A DNA stretch of 64,000 bases, taken from contig NW_003101672.1 of assembly GCF_000003855.2 (NCBI RefSeq), positions 519,483-583,482 of the forward strand, read 5' to 3'. Below, piece after piece: positions 38,955 through 50,650 of the stretch; the stretch's first letter is position 1, and each line of letters opens with the position of its first letter. The DNA comes from Blastomyces gilchristii SLH14081 (taxonomy: Eukaryota > Ascomycota > Eurotiomycetes > Onygenales > Ajellomycetaceae). The translations under genes and the position numbers were made by a program. Under the pieces are notes generated by a model. The model did not search any database. It was not told the origin of the DNA and was given only the letters and a program-made list of their open reading frames with translations.

Positions 38955-38997
38955 ATATATATATATATACATATCTATCTATCTATCTAACTATCTA
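38880..38997. repeat. Compound (CT)n-(TA)n-(ATCT)n microsatellite
   Basis: A CT array (38880-38952, one ATT interruption) passes into a TA array (about 38954-38969). Several ATCT units follow, up to about 38997. Compound arrays of this kind are length-polymorphic. Confidence 0.95.
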
Positions 38998-40440
38998 TGA
39001 AATCTGTGAATTACAGACACACTATTTCCTAGGCCAGGGCGATGACGATAATGAGGACGGCCATGATGAGGATATACGGCAAAATGCCCCAATCCAACCC
39101 CTCTACAGATTGAGCTGTTTACTTGACTCGCGCGACCACTCATATCACCGCCCCCCCAAAGCTCCCCTTTGACAGCTCCGCGCCTGGATTGAACCGCTCT
39201 GGACGCGATGGGTCTGACAAGGATTCGTCTGTCTCGACTGATCCTGGGTGTGCTCACCTGCCTGTCCATCAGACCAGCTAGCAGATCTAGAGCCGGCATC
39301 AGCACTGGGTGGCGATCCAATCGCTGCCAAACAAAACCTCCAGTCGATCAAATCAAGCGTTCAAACTAGGGTTGAGACGATATGGGATGTCCTTCGTGTA
39401 TCATGTGGGGGGCCTTCTTTCAACAGACAAGGCAGGTATCATACAGATCCTGTTTCCGCCCAGCCCAGCTCGATTTTTACAAGGATACAAGGGAATCAGA
39501 AAGTCAGTAAGCCGTTTGCTACCGGAGTTGGAGGAAGTGGATTTACTAAATGTTCTGGTAGAAGCTATACTTAATATACTGCATATTCAAAGAGACAATT
39601 CAAGGTCCTTCCAACACGCCGCCGATCCTACATGCATAAAACCTCTCCGTACCTAGGCATAAACATACCCCTGTTTTACTCTTCGCGTGGAGTCCCAGGG
39701 TACACAGATCGGTATCCTGCAACAGTGCACTTTTCGCAACGTTTACAACCTGCTGTGTCACAAAACATGTCGGTCGATATCCAATCGGGATGCGAGCTAC
39801 AATTTAAACCGAGGTTTATTGTTGGGCAAAGCTGAAATGTTTTCCTAAAGATGGATCCTGGGCTGGTCATTCTCGCTGAAAAGATGCTCGTCCTGTCGGG
39901 GAGAATAATTGAAAGCACGACCAAGTGTTTTACTAAAGCCTTTCAAATGTGATAAACCCTGTACCTAGGTAAACCCATTGTGCTTCCGCTCTCCCAGGCT
40001 GTGATTGCTTAACCTAGTCTTCGAATCTCTAGGTGAAACTAGGATAACAGCCCATACCACAGGATGGTGCCTAGGCACGTTTAGCAGCATCGTACAGAAT
40101 CCTAGGACGAGTCAGGAATTATCGTTGCATAATGCATCCGCTAGCCCGAGGACGTATCAAAGTTATTCAAGTAGGCGGTATCCTGCACTCGAAGCCGCCG
40201 CATGTGGGCGCCGAGGAACATGCAGTATGCGGGTATATCTATCCGACTATTTTGTGAAGAAAGATAAGGCAGCTAGCCAGCATGCACAAATTGTATCTTA
40301 AAGGCACCGCGGCAGAGAGTGAAAATAATCCCACTTGTCGTTCCGTTCCGTACCGTGGGGCAGGAAAAGAAAGATCCACATCCCAAACACCAATGACCAA
40401 TCCCAAGAGGAAGTTATCATTGAATCGATGATGTTGATAT

Positions 40441-41231
40441 TCAACCTTCTGACTGTAACTGCATAATATCCCTCGGCGCGTCGTTGTCCCCTAGAACCAA
40501 AGCAGCGAACCGCCCAAACCCTTCAATATCATTGCTGTTGGCAGCCCCGTTATTACTCTCCAATGTTTCGCGCAACCGCCTAACTTTTCCCAATCCTCGG
40601 TTGAATCCTTTCTCCTCTTTCCAGGGCCCTCTACTCCTCCCTCCTCTCCCGGAGAATCCTCCGCGCCCACGCCCCCGCCCGCGCCCGTAATTGTTATGTT
40701 TCGTCTCCACCCACTCTTCCTCGAGCGTAAGTTTGTATATATCTCGTAGCTGCGAGCGGAGAGCGGGATATTGGGCAAATAGGTCCTTGAGTGCGCGGGA
40801 CGACTCTAGATCTTTGAAATCAAGGGGAGCTTTGGGTATATCAGTGTCGAGGATCATCGTTCCAGGATGGTCGGGAATCTGTAGGTGTGGATCTGCTGTG
40901 GCTCCACAAGCATCACCGGGCGCAGCTCCAGATGTGCCATTTTGAACACTATCAGGCGGTGCTGTTTGCTTCTCCGGCTCATGATTTTGTTTAGGGGCTT
41001 TGGGCGAACAGGATGTCTTATGTGCCTGGGTGCAGGCAAGGGAACAGCTGCGTAAGAGATTCAATCAGGTCAGTATTTTTTTTTTTGGGGGGGGGGAAGG
41101 AAAAAGAAAAAGAACAAAATAAAAACCCTAAATGAAGAATAAGAAAAATCATATGCCCCTTACCTCTGCACATTACATGTAGGACATCGATACTTCGACG
41201 GTTCAGTTGAGCAAACTTCGCAGAGCGCCAT
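40441..41231 (-). CDS. HIT zinc-finger protein, Hit1/ZNHIT3-like
   Basis: Zf-HIT proteins act in assembly of nucleolar and chromatin complexes; yeast Hit1 works in box C/D snoRNP biogenesis. Two exons, complement(40441-41047, 41164-41231), with a 116-bp intron give 224 residues. The finger is split by the intron: MALCEVCSTEPSKYRCPTCN in exon 1 and SCSLACTQAHKTSC in exon 2. This provides the CxxC...CxxC...C...H...C series of ligands. The middle region (ALKDLFAQYPALRSQLRDIY) resembles the helical segment found after the finger in this family. An RGG-type patch (YGRGRGRGRGGFSGRGGRSR) follows and may bind RNA. The start codon is 350 bp from the divergent FMC1 start, so the two may share a promoter. 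Which HIT-finger orthologue this is remains uncertain. Confidence 0.85.
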
Positions 41232-41580
41232 GACTAGCAATCGAATAATGCAATTTTCGGCGTGTTCAGAATAGGGACGTTAAGTGGCATGGGCGGATGA
41301 ACTCGACGGTTGCTCTCCCAAGCAAGCTAGCCAGCTAGCTTCTCAGTCAAAATATTTTAAAACCCTAGGCTTCATTCTTTGTCGTGTTGAGGCAGAATAG
41401 TTATCGATAGTTATGGATGGGATTGGAGAAAATAGCGCTTATATAATCACAAATTTCCGGGAGCTTCAAAAGCTTTTCCCGGGAAGTTCTTGTTCCACAT
41501 CAGAGCCCATTAAAGTACTCCCTCAAGCAATTGATCCCCCCCTCATACAATATCGAATCTACCCACCAAAGCACACAACG
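41232..41580. promoter_or_regulatory. Divergent promoter region between the HIT-finger gene and FMC1
   Basis: Only 349 bp separate the two start codons. No clear TATA box is seen on either side. Shared control is inferred from the arrangement only. Confidence 0.5.
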
Positions 41581-41940
41581 ATGACATCTCACTTTCCCTC
41601 CCAAGCCCGCGCTCTCTACCGATCTATCATCCGCGAACTGCCCCGCCGCCCTCTTTCGTCCCCATCGCCGCTCGCAATCCGGATCCGCACCCATCTCTCC
41701 TCACAACAATCACCAGAGAGCAACAACAGCAACGGCAAGCAATTCCAAATCGCACAAGCGCAGATGGACGAGGCGGAGCAATTCACGCAGTATCTGAGGG
41801 CGCAGAGGGAATATGTCACCTTGCTGGAGCGGTATAACCCCGGGGCGAATATGGATGAGGAAGAGCGCGTGCGGCTGACGGCGAGGAGGGTGGGGATGGA
41901 ATTACCTATTGAGGCGGAGGGGTATGAGAAGGAGGAGTAG
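41581..41940 (+). CDS. fmc1: Mitochondrial ATP synthase assembly factor FMC1
   Basis: Fmc1 is needed in yeast for F1-ATPase assembly at elevated temperature, acting with Atp12 in the mitochondrial matrix. The single exon encodes 119 residues, close to the family length. The N-terminus has an LYR-like motif (ARALYRSIIRELPRR). A low-complexity Ser/Asn segment follows. A helical C-terminal half then has AQAQMDEAEQFTQYLRAQRE, YVTLLERYNPG and MDEEERVRLTARRVGMELP, all typical of the family. The ATG at 41581 places the LYR motif near the N-terminus. An in-frame ATG at 41413 would add 56 residues of unlikely sequence. Confidence 0.9.
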   Translation: MTSHFPSQARALYRSIIRELPRRPLSSPSPLAIRIRTHLSSQQSPESNNSNGKQFQIAQAQMDEAEQFTQYLRAQREYVTLLERYNPGANMDEEERVRLTARRVGMELPIEAEGYEKEE

Positions 41941-43360
41941 AGTGACCGGAAGGCATGACAAAGCAATTTGGGGTTTTTTTTTTTGGGGGGGGGGGGGGTG
42001 GGGTTAGAGCCCGATAGGGCTTTATACGAACAATGAACCGTTGCTATATTATACCCGATTGTCAGCGATCTGTTCCAAACGGGCTTTTCCCTTAGCCATG
42101 TTAAGTCTGAAAACGCTCAGCATTCTCCAGCATGGCAAATTTCCACCTCTACAACCAGCTGTTTTAGATTGGAGATGGTTTTGTCACCTGGAAATGAGAA
42201 TCCCTTGCTGTTTGGAAGAAGGAAAGCAAGAAGCGGTATTATGAGGTGGTCCTTCGGGGCAGATAGAGGATGCGCCTGTTTACTCCCCTGCGCCAGGTCC
42301 TGAGGAACTAAAATTGGCGATTTTGGGTTTACAGATACCATTGTTCAGTATGGCGATGGTGACCATGTTAGATAAGATTGGAGGGTTTGCCATTACTTGT
42401 TATTTGTCAAGTTTATGTCTAGGGTTTGTTACGGCACATATACCAGGGATCAGTTTTTTCCAAGTCAGAGGGTGTTTGTTGGAAAGGGTTTTATTGAACT
42501 ATTGTATTTTTACATGGAGGAATGATTGTATATATAGCCCTTTGTTTGTGTGTATTATATGGAATAGAATATAAATGACTACAAGATGCGAGATATTTGC
42601 TCGGCAGCATGGGTTTGGTGTTTATAAATCTCTCTCTTTCTGGGCAAATATGTATAGGCCTACAATTTACATAAATGCACTACCTGAGCTCCTTTTAAGG
42701 CATCTACCGCAAATGAAGTAACAAATAAATATATAGGGGAAAGAATACTAACATACAATGAATTAGAGTTATGAAGTATGTATCTCTTTTCTCATTTCTC
42801 TTCAATATTTGAATGTATAGTTACGATTTTTCAAAGATTATTACTCCCACAAACGCCCTTAACAATGCTATGCTGTGTTAAAAAGGGAAATAATGACAAT
42901 AATTAAGAAAAAAAAAACAAAAAGGCATGTCCAATAAGGACAAATAGCAGTAGAGATAACAATGCAATCATTGTACATCGAAAACAAAGGGGTAGATATG
43001 AATATATGACTAGGATACCGCCAGCATATTGGTGCGTTTGTGGGGTGGAAAAATATCATCGGATATTATTCAATGAGAGTAAAATTTTGTTTCGGACATT
43101 AGAGAGACGGAGAAAGAGAACGCGCCACGAGAACCGGGTATTGGAGGCCTGCTCATTGTTCGCTGCGCTATTCGGCCATCAAAGGACAGAGGAAGGGAGT
43201 GTGAAATCGTTAAGATAATCATCAGAGATCTTTTTTTTTTGGGGGGGGGCGAGTTGGAAAGGAAACGGAGAGTACATTAAGAAAAAAAAAAAAAGGAGTG
43301 AATTTCCCCATGGATGCTAAGTACGGGACAGGGCGAATTACTTTCCACGCCTCAAACTTT
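41941..43360. other. Spacer between convergent FMC1 and the Pcl cyclin
   Basis: AT-rich DNA with homopolymer runs next to each gene end: T then G at 41976-41998, T then G at 43231-43249, and A at 43281-43293. ORFs are below 90 codons with no family resemblance. It is probably two 3' UTRs and spacer. Confidence 0.55.
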
Positions 43361-44566
43361 CTAGGTCCGCCCAGAAGTTCGTGACATCCGGCCGCCCATA
43401 TAGCTGCTCGCGGCTGAGTTGAAGAATCTCGATATTAAGCCGCCGCCGCTGCCGCTTCCGCCAGCCGTTTTCAGTTTTTTCACAGGCAGGTGTTGGCTTG
43501 ACATCGAAGTGAGAGGTTGTCGCTGTCGCTGCTGGTGCGGCTTTGGTTTCTGGTGAACGGCATGTATGTTAACGTAACTGTATGCCATCGACGCTGGGCT
43601 GGCATGGGCCTCTGCTACTATGACGTCGTCTGTAGCGTAAGAGAGCTGGCCGATGCTGGCAGGTGTGCCTCGAGAGCTAGGAGCCAGGCTAGACGAGCGA
43701 GACGATGAACTTGGAGCCCTAGATTCGCCACGGGTGAGCGGGGGCAGGTCTTTGACTGACGGAGGAGAGATTGATCGTCCTGATCGGCCGGATCGGTAGG
43801 GTGATGGATGTCTCTTTTGGCCTGCGCGATGGCCCTCGAGCGTCGAAGTGTTCAGTCGCGCCATCATCAGGACTTCGCTGGGGTCGGCGGAGAAGTCGTC
43901 ACCTTGTTCCTCCATTTCGAATTCATTTAGTTGAACCACTTCCTTTTCACCTTCGAGCTGAAGATGCTCACGGATCGGCGCGAGGAACGGCTCGAAATAT
44001 TCAAAGAGGTCCTGCTCATTGACTCGGGTTTCCCAATTCAGCAAATAGAGCATCTGGCGCTCCATCAAATTGACTTCGGCGAGAGAGAATCCAAAGTCAG
44101 CGCAGTCCTTTACGACCGAATAGCGAGCCCAGTGCTTATTCTTCGGGCTTGAATCGTTCAGGTTCTTAGCTGCGAGGATCAGGGATGCAAGGAAGATGCG
44201 ATGAGCTGTACATCGCATCCCTTTGGACATGGCGGGAAGCTTAGCTCGAAGACGACCTAGATACACCAGGGATGACATCAGGGTCGGAACCTCGACGTGG
44301 GATCGGTTCACGATCGAGCAGATGAACTCGGCCAAAGAAGGGAGCGAAGGGGACTGATGCGCCGGCTTCTCTGAAGCATTGAGCGGAGGAGTTGTCGGAG
44401 GGGTTAGAGGGTTAGGTTGGCTCAAGGAGGTCGGGGTAACGTGTTCCTCGCATCTTATGACCAGCGCAGCTTGTTGGGCGAGGTATATAACCATCTCACG
44501 GGAGACTGGAAGTGTCACAAACTCATTCAGAGCGGCTCGGTTGTAATAAGTTGCTGATTGCGCCAT
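43361..44566 (-). CDS. pclA: Pho85-type cyclin, Pcl1/Pcl2-like (PclA family)
   Basis: Pcl cyclins activate the Pho85 kinase; in Aspergillus nidulans PclA acts in the G1/S cycle of developing conidiophores. The single exon gives 401 residues. The N-terminal part (MAQSATYYNRAALNEFVTLP) is family-typical. The cyclin box runs roughly from residue 75 to 205 and includes LAEFICSIVNRSHVEVPTLM and SLVYLGRLRAKLP. It also contains TAHRIFLASLILAAKNLND and LMERQMLYLLNWETRV. The C-terminal half is Ser/Pro/Gln-rich, ending with Gly-rich sequence and FFNSAASSYMGGRM, and is probably disordered. The upstream spacer of 3.5 kb leaves room for complex control. The family is secure. The exact orthologue (PclA versus PclB-type) is inferred from the Pcl1/2-like box. 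Confidence 0.88.
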   Translation of the reverse strand: MAQSATYYNRAALNEFVTLPVSREMVIYLAQQAALVIRCEEHVTPTSLSQPNPLTPPTTPPLNASEKPAHQSPSLPSLAEFICSIVNRSHVEVPTLMSSLVYLGRLRAKLPAMSKGMRCTAHRIFLASLILAAKNLNDSSPKNKHWARYSVVKDCADFGFSLAEVNLMERQMLYLLNWETRVNEQDLFEYFEPFLAPIREHLQLEGEKEVVQLNEFEMEEQGDDFSADPSEVLMMARLNTSTLEGHRAGQKRHPSPYRSGRSGRSISPPSVKDLPPLTRGESRAPSSSSRSSSLAPSSRGTPASIGQLSYATDDVIVAEAHASPASMAYSYVNIHAVHQKPKPHQQRQRQPLTSMSSQHLPVKKLKTAGGSGSGGGLISRFFNSAASSYMGGRMSRTSGRT

Positions 44567-46570
44567 GTCCGTTCTATAAAAACGAATTTGTCGTGTTTTG
44601 ACTATGTGAGTTTCCGGCGAGTCTAGCAGCGTTGTAAACTGGAGTGGCCCGGAAACTTATTGAGCCAAAAGTCCGAAAAAGAATGATTGCGGAGGTAAAA
44701 AGGTCTCCGCTGGGCAAGTCTCGTGCAAAAGCAGAATTATTTAAACAAATTTTGAAGTGTGATTTGTGCAAAAAATTAAGGCGTTAATATAAATTTCGTT
44801 GGCAAGATTATGTGTAAAACACAAAGGGAGTGAGTGAATCAATCGCAGACACGCTCAATGAATGGAATATAAACAAATCGACAGTATTTTCAAGTCTCTG
44901 TCCAGCAGAGGATTTCGAAGGGATAAGGAGCAGCTGTCGTCCCCAGTTGACACTCTTTTGGACTTCCAGACCTGTCTGGGAGCTGCAGATGCTTCAGGAG
45001 GAGGGAATAGAGTGGAAGAGCTAGATACATGAAGAGAAGATGTCAGCCACAAAGTAAACTATCAGGTCTCTCTACCCAGGTTCAAACAAGGGGCCCACGC
45101 AGAACTGTTATACTAACAGGGATTTTCCAACAATTCCTTGCTTGTGCAGAGGAAGAACCAAGCTAAAGTTGGGAGACGCTATTGATGAAACGACAAGGCA
45201 CAGCAATGAACATGCGGATCGTATCCCCCAAGTGGATCGAAGAAGTTGTTCGTCGCAGCTTTTCGCGTTGAGGGTATATAGAGGAGTCAAGTAAAAACAA
45301 AAAGAAAAGAGAAGAAAAGAAAACCCAAAACGAAATCTAATAAATCAAGAAATGCTGCAGGATAATAGCCTCTAATTATATTAAAGAGACAGAAAAAGAA
45401 AAGCGACTAATAGAACAACGAAACAGAATGAGAAAAGGCCGTGAACATGTGGCTAAGTCTTGTGAAAGGAATGGAGAACCGGACGACAATATTCAAATAT
45501 ATACACAGACGTGTCGGCTCGATCCGAAGGGAACGAGAGAAAAAATAGTCACGGAGGCGTCCAGATTTAGCAAGCCCTGACATCGTACAGAACAGGCGTC
45601 TCGGGGGCGGGCGGCTGGTAGCTGTCGAATGGTCCATAGGATCATGTTGGCCAAACGCACGAGCGCTGGCGTTTGACATAATCTGCCACAGTTGGATATG
45701 AAGCGGAGCGGAGACAACAGACAGCGTTAGAGCTTAGCACAAACATGACCAACGCAGGAGGCCGCAGAACCCTTGGATGCAACAGGATCCACGGTGGGAA
45801 AGGCTAGGCGTGTTTGAAAATCAGAACGTCGAGTCTCGTGAGCGAGTCAAACCCTGTGTTCCCACGCAGGCGTGACGAGCCTCTTGATGCGAAAGGGACA
45901 GAACTCGACATGTGGGCGACTCCTCCATCGTCAGGAGGTAGAACCAGTTTCAGACGTGCCCTATTTTGTCTCGAGTTTACCGCTGGGCTCTTGGAACGCC
46001 GGGGCCTTGAAGATCACGCTTGGGGCTTCGAAGCATGTAAGTCGCTCGTTGCTCGCTGCCGAACCAGGGCTCTTGATTGCAGCCGGGATGCCGGTTAAGG
46101 CTGCACCAGGCGCAACGACCAGCTTCCAACTTCCAAGGTTGGGAGAGAATGATCGAGATCCCTGCGGGACACGCTAAGGCACAGCCAATGATCGCGTGTG
46201 TTCTTGAAAAAGAATCATGCTCATGCAACAAAACTGTCCGCTTATCCTGTTGCGCCCAGCACGCATGATTGGTGGAGGTGAAACTTTCTTCATATTGGCC
46301 TCGTATCACCAGAGTTCAGCGACGGGCAGGAATTCGTGCCGTGTGGTTGACATTATTCTCATTCTGATAATTGTTTGCGTATATAATTAACATCCCCTTC
46401 CCTTAACTACCCATCTATTCTTAGACAGAGGTTTATGTGTGTTGGGGATACCAAAGTTGCCCGGCGGCTTGGGTCCAAGCGTCTAGGTGGGACTTATTTA
46501 GGGCTAGGGCTGCAGGGGATTTCCTGAATGGGCGCGGTAAACCCTAATTAATTGACTAAATAAATAATAT

Positions 46571-46573
<3 letters not shown>

Positions 46574-46614
<41 letters not shown>
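46574..46614. repeat. T41 homopolymer
   Basis: An uninterrupted run of 41 T on the plus strand, followed by CCCC. On the minus strand it could be a reverse-transcribed poly(A) scar, but no retroelement sequence or target-site duplication is seen beside it. Confidence 0.9.
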
Positions 46615-46733
46615 CCCCTAATACACACCACCGTACTACATTCATTTCATTTCATATGCAGAAAGAAAGGGTCAATTGATGTTGTCGTTTGCGTCCCTTT
46701 GGGTATATCCTGGCAGGTCAAAGGGTAACTAAT

Positions 46734-46734
<1 letters not shown>

Positions 46735-46767
<33 letters not shown>
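46735..46767. repeat. (ATC)11 microsatellite
   Basis: Eleven perfect ATC units in the spacer, outside any supported gene. Confidence 0.95.
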
Positions 46768-48114
46768 GGCGTTGGCGCTGGTGGTTCGCTGATGCCTTGC
46801 GTTGGCTAATTTTAGGGGCATGCACTCCGCCAGCAGTCGCTTGGTCCTATTGATTCAAGCGCCCTGTTCGTAAATCGGTTCTCTAATTTCCATCTGGATC
46901 TCGCTGGCCAGTCAACATTCACGGAGCTCGGGATGAGTTGGCATTTGAGGCAGCAAGAAATTTTTCATGTCTGGCCATCGGAATTTTGCAGCCCTTCTCT
47001 CACTTGTTTCAAACTTTTGTTGTTTTGTTTTCATTCTGATTCCTCACCTATCATTAGGATGATTGCTTTGATTGGGAATTATGGAACCCACGCCGCCTGC
47101 CTTACGAGACTAAGTCGCGGAGAGGTAAAGCAGCTTATTTCGCGGTCAAGGGTTGGACTCATTCGGCTTCACCCTGTCATGACCTTTTTTTGTTTTTCTT
47201 TTCTTTTTCCCATCCAGAGAGTGAGGCATGATTGCCAAAGCTTCCAAAACAATCCATAATGAAGGCGTTTCCTTGTCTGCGGCTGGAAACCAACAATATA
47301 AAAAACTCGGGACGTCTTTGATATCGGCATGGCAACCCAAACCAGGATCGCAAAACCAACCTGCCCAAAGCCAATAACAATGGAACAGATCCAATAGGGT
47401 CAAACGAGAATATGCCGTTTTCCAGCAGCACAAGCGCCCGTCCCAAAACTTCTCTTTCCTAGCCGCCACGCGATATTTTTGGATTTTGGCCATGAAACAT
47501 GGGTTTCTTCCGCTCCCTGTCCGCACCCTGGGTTGGGATGTTCGATATAACACTTCCTCCTCACAATGTCCTTTCTGTATACATAGAATTATATGCATTG
47601 TTCAACCCCATTATTGATGCAACAATGCGCGAACTATAAGTGTGGCCTATATCCCTGAACGGCGGCTGGAAACCCAAGAAGGGAACTAAATTTACCCTTA
47701 GGAGCCTTATTGTTGTCTTTGCTCCATTATCCACCTCTGTTTGGCCCCATTAACAAACTCTTGTTACTTTTTGTTTCTAGAACTGTGCCCGTGTTATCAT
47801 ATTCTTGGGTGCTCAGCTCATGTCAGGCTCCAGCAGATGCATACTCTTGTCGCCATCTTAACCCGATGCCAGGCCACCAACATCCATTCTTACAAGATGC
47901 AGCTACTATGTAGCCCAAAGGACATGTTCGGATATTTTTTTAACGTAACAATCATATTATTTCTGAAAACAGAGCACGATTTCTTCAAATATCCCCGGCC
48001 ATCACTGAGAACAGCAAGCGTACATGCTATTTCGACCTCAGTCCATTCCCAGAAGCTTCGGTTTTCCCTTATGCCCTCCTTTTACTGAGAAAATATTACC
48101 TATATCTGCTCCCT

Positions 48115-50606
48115 CTATTCAAGTTCTAAGGGCGTGCCATCGTTCTTCTTAGCTATGTTGCCGTTCTGAATATTTCCACCTCCTACGTCTACTTTGACAG
48201 GCTCCCACTTCACGGCGATCGGATCATGCCCACTGGTCCGTATCCTGCATCCGTTTGTATCCCAAAGCTGGAACTGAAGATTAGCCGATCCGATAACCGC
48301 TCTAATCTCCAGCTTAACGAAATAGTAAGAAGGTCGATAATGGTACCAGCGGTGATTTTTTTGTTTCTTTCCCACGTCGTCTGTAAAGATGCTGATTTCG
48401 CATAACCGCTCCGCGCCATCATCGGCCATGTTCTGTGGGAGTCGCTCGGGGGCCAATGTCGACATGACTATTTCGACCTTCCATGGTTCTTGTATCCGTT
48501 TTGGATCGACCTTTTTGTTAAATCTTTTGGATATCCCAGTTGGTGGAGTTGCGCCGCCCTATGACCGAGAAAGAAAAGTTGAGTTTCTGGTCAGCAATTC
48601 CCACTCCGGTACCCGTGACGCTCGCTTCCCACTTCCCACTTTCAAACGGGATTCAGTAGAACAGAGGCTATACCTGAATAATAATCCAATCAATCTGGTC
48701 TACAGCGTATATCTTCTTATCGCGGGCATCATATCTCACAGGCTGTCCTAAATGGATACGCGGTTTGTATGCTTTGTCACACAGGATCCCATAGCTCACT
48801 GGGCTACAACGAGATCCAAAAGGAATGACTCCTCGGTGCAAGTGCTGTATACGGTTCATAACCAATCCTTCGACGACTGCGAGCTGACTACGTGGCAGTG
48901 GAAACGTCAGTATCCACAACATATATTATCAGTCAACGTGTGTCCGGCTCTAAGATGGCAACCTAGCAACCAATTCCACATACGGTTCTTCTGCGATAAG
49001 GACCTTCATGGCTCCAGAACTGCATGACGCATTTTCGCTTTCATACCTCTCCAAAAGGCGTCGTTTTACATATGGTGAGCTACCAAATCCACCGGAGAGT
49101 ACAAGATATGACTTCATGCAACGCATGTTAGATAAATGAACCATAGCCAAACTCTTGAGAACGGACGGGATACGAACTATTTTTTCCTCGGGGTGTTTCT
49201 TTTGAACCCTGCCAAGTTGATCTTCAATAAGAGCATACATCTCTTCGATTTTTACGTCGAAGAGCTGTTTAATTTCATCACTACCACAATTATTTAGTAA
49301 GCGCGTGTTGCTACATCATGGGAGAAGAAGCTCTGGGAAAGGAAGGGCGGGCATTAGAACCTGGTAATCGCAATCTGGCCATTGTATACTTCGGCTTCAG
49401 GGAAATTCATTCCAGTTAGGAAAGGAACCTTGAGCCTTAACGATGAAGTTGTCCAGTTCGTATTTGTGCCGAACGAACATTTAAAACGTTCAAAGCCTCC
49501 ACTCATCATTTCCCATGCAATATCTTTTGGAGAAGCCGGCAAATGGTCGCGAACATTTTCAAGTCTCTGAAAAATCAACTGGTGTGCGGAGAAATCGATG
49601 AACACTGAACCAATCGGTTGTCCTAGTTTGCCTGGTCAGCGCTGTTGGCTATCGAACGTATACTTTTCCCTGGTTCATTTTGGTCAAGTATTACTATCTC
49701 CCTCACCTTCAACATGACTAAGGGGCTCAAGTTTAGAGGGTTCCCCTTTTGACGACAGTATTTTGAGAACGTTGACATCCTACTTTCATTATTATACGCC
49801 CTGTAGTGTTTATATTGGGGGAGGTTATTCACTCACCGTGGTACCTCCTCCTGCATCGCAAACGAGAATCACATCCCCTTTCTGGATAACCAAATGTTTG
49901 CTATTAGAAAGCTATCCTGTACATAGCAGAGGAATGCCTCGACGCTGCTTAACTTACTTGATAGTGCTGCTTACATGCATACACCGCCGCAGCCTCCGCC
50001 TCTGTGAGCCCAATGGTGGCTTTATGATTCTTGGAATCCAAATAGATATACTGTTGGAGTTCAGCACGCACGCGTGGGTCCCTCCAAGTGGTAGGGATGC
50101 TGTAAACGAACTCAACCCGAAGCGAAGGAAAATCCGGTATGGTGCCTGCGAAGTGCGAGATTATATGCTCATTAACACAGCGGGTATAGTCTCGGAACCA
50201 TTTCAGCGCATCCTTGCGAGTGGGTGAGCCAGGCTGGGGATCTTTGTAGTCGGGGGAGAGAAAGAGCTTGAAGTATTCTTTGATATCAGCCTCGCTTCCT
50301 TCGTTGGAACACTGGAATCCCCAGCTCTTGAGGACGTTCGACTTGTCGTATTCTAGCTGGGTCGGGACTTTATTCGCGAGTTCATGAATCATCTTTCCTG
50401 GCCAGTGTTGGAGAGTCTTTGGCGCCGGCCATTCCGGTGCATAGGAATAAGAGACTCCTTTAAAACGGTCAGAAACACCTTTTTTTTGGTTTACATTTGG
50501 CTGGAGGAAAAGTCCTACCTGTGCCGGTCAATCCAAAGTCCACACCCACAACCACATCTGGTTGCCACTCATCATCCAACTCCATCGAGCGAGTGTCGTC
50601 GGGCAT
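48115..50606 (-). CDS. Hsp70-family ATPase-like protein (HSPA12-type, fungal)
   Basis: These proteins share the actin/Hsp70 nucleotide-binding fold but lack the canonical substrate-binding domain. Fungi often carry expanded sets of unknown function. Eight exons were resolved: complement(48115-48558, 48674-48887, 48963-49280, 49361-49622, 49707-49779, 49837-49881, 49958-50457, 50519-50606). They give 647 residues with all phases matching and introns of 57-115 bp. Phosphate-1 loop is VGVDFGLTGTGVSYS, phosphate-2 is ILVCDAGGGTT (about residues 201-211), and the adenosine motif is LVLSGGFGSSPYVKRRLL (about 385). After the fold come LAVVEGLVMNRI, SYGILCDKAYKP and a C-terminal region typical of the fungal members. 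In classical Hsp70 the first loop reads GIDLGTT, so this one is diverged. The start at 50606 gives the shortest convincing N-terminus (MPDDTRSMELDDEW). Confidence 0.88.
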
Positions 50607-50650
50607 TCATCAAATGTTTTCTCCCTTGCGATACTCTTGTATCCACCGTT

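Larger units (their letters stand above)
37992..40440. other. RasGEF promoter and microsatellite-rich spacer
   Basis: T-rich runs (38321-38333 and 38347-38359), a GT-rich block and CT, TA and ATCT arrays dominate 38300-39000. From 39000 to 40440 I see no gene; ORFs are under 116 codons and unrecognised. The right end is the 3' flank of the HIT-finger gene. Confidence 0.55.
44567..48114. other. 3.5-kb spacer upstream of the Pcl cyclin
   Basis: It contains a T41 homopolymer and an (ATC)11 repeat but no recognisable gene. ORFs of 90-150 codons occur at 45814-46177 (+), 46933-47259 (+) and 47146-47598 (-). They overlap each other on opposite strands and show no family sequence. The left end is the cyclin promoter, the right end the Hsp70-like gene's 3' flank. 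Confidence 0.5.

Noticed and set aside
38303..39000. Several ORFs rich in Thr-His, Val-Cys, Ser-Leu or Phe
   Set aside because: They are translations of GT, CT, TA and T-run microsatellites, not proteins.
50384..50650. Upstream part of a 222-codon plus-strand ORF
   Set aside because: It reads antisense through the first two exons of the Hsp70-like gene; only the part beyond 50651 was kept, at low confidence.
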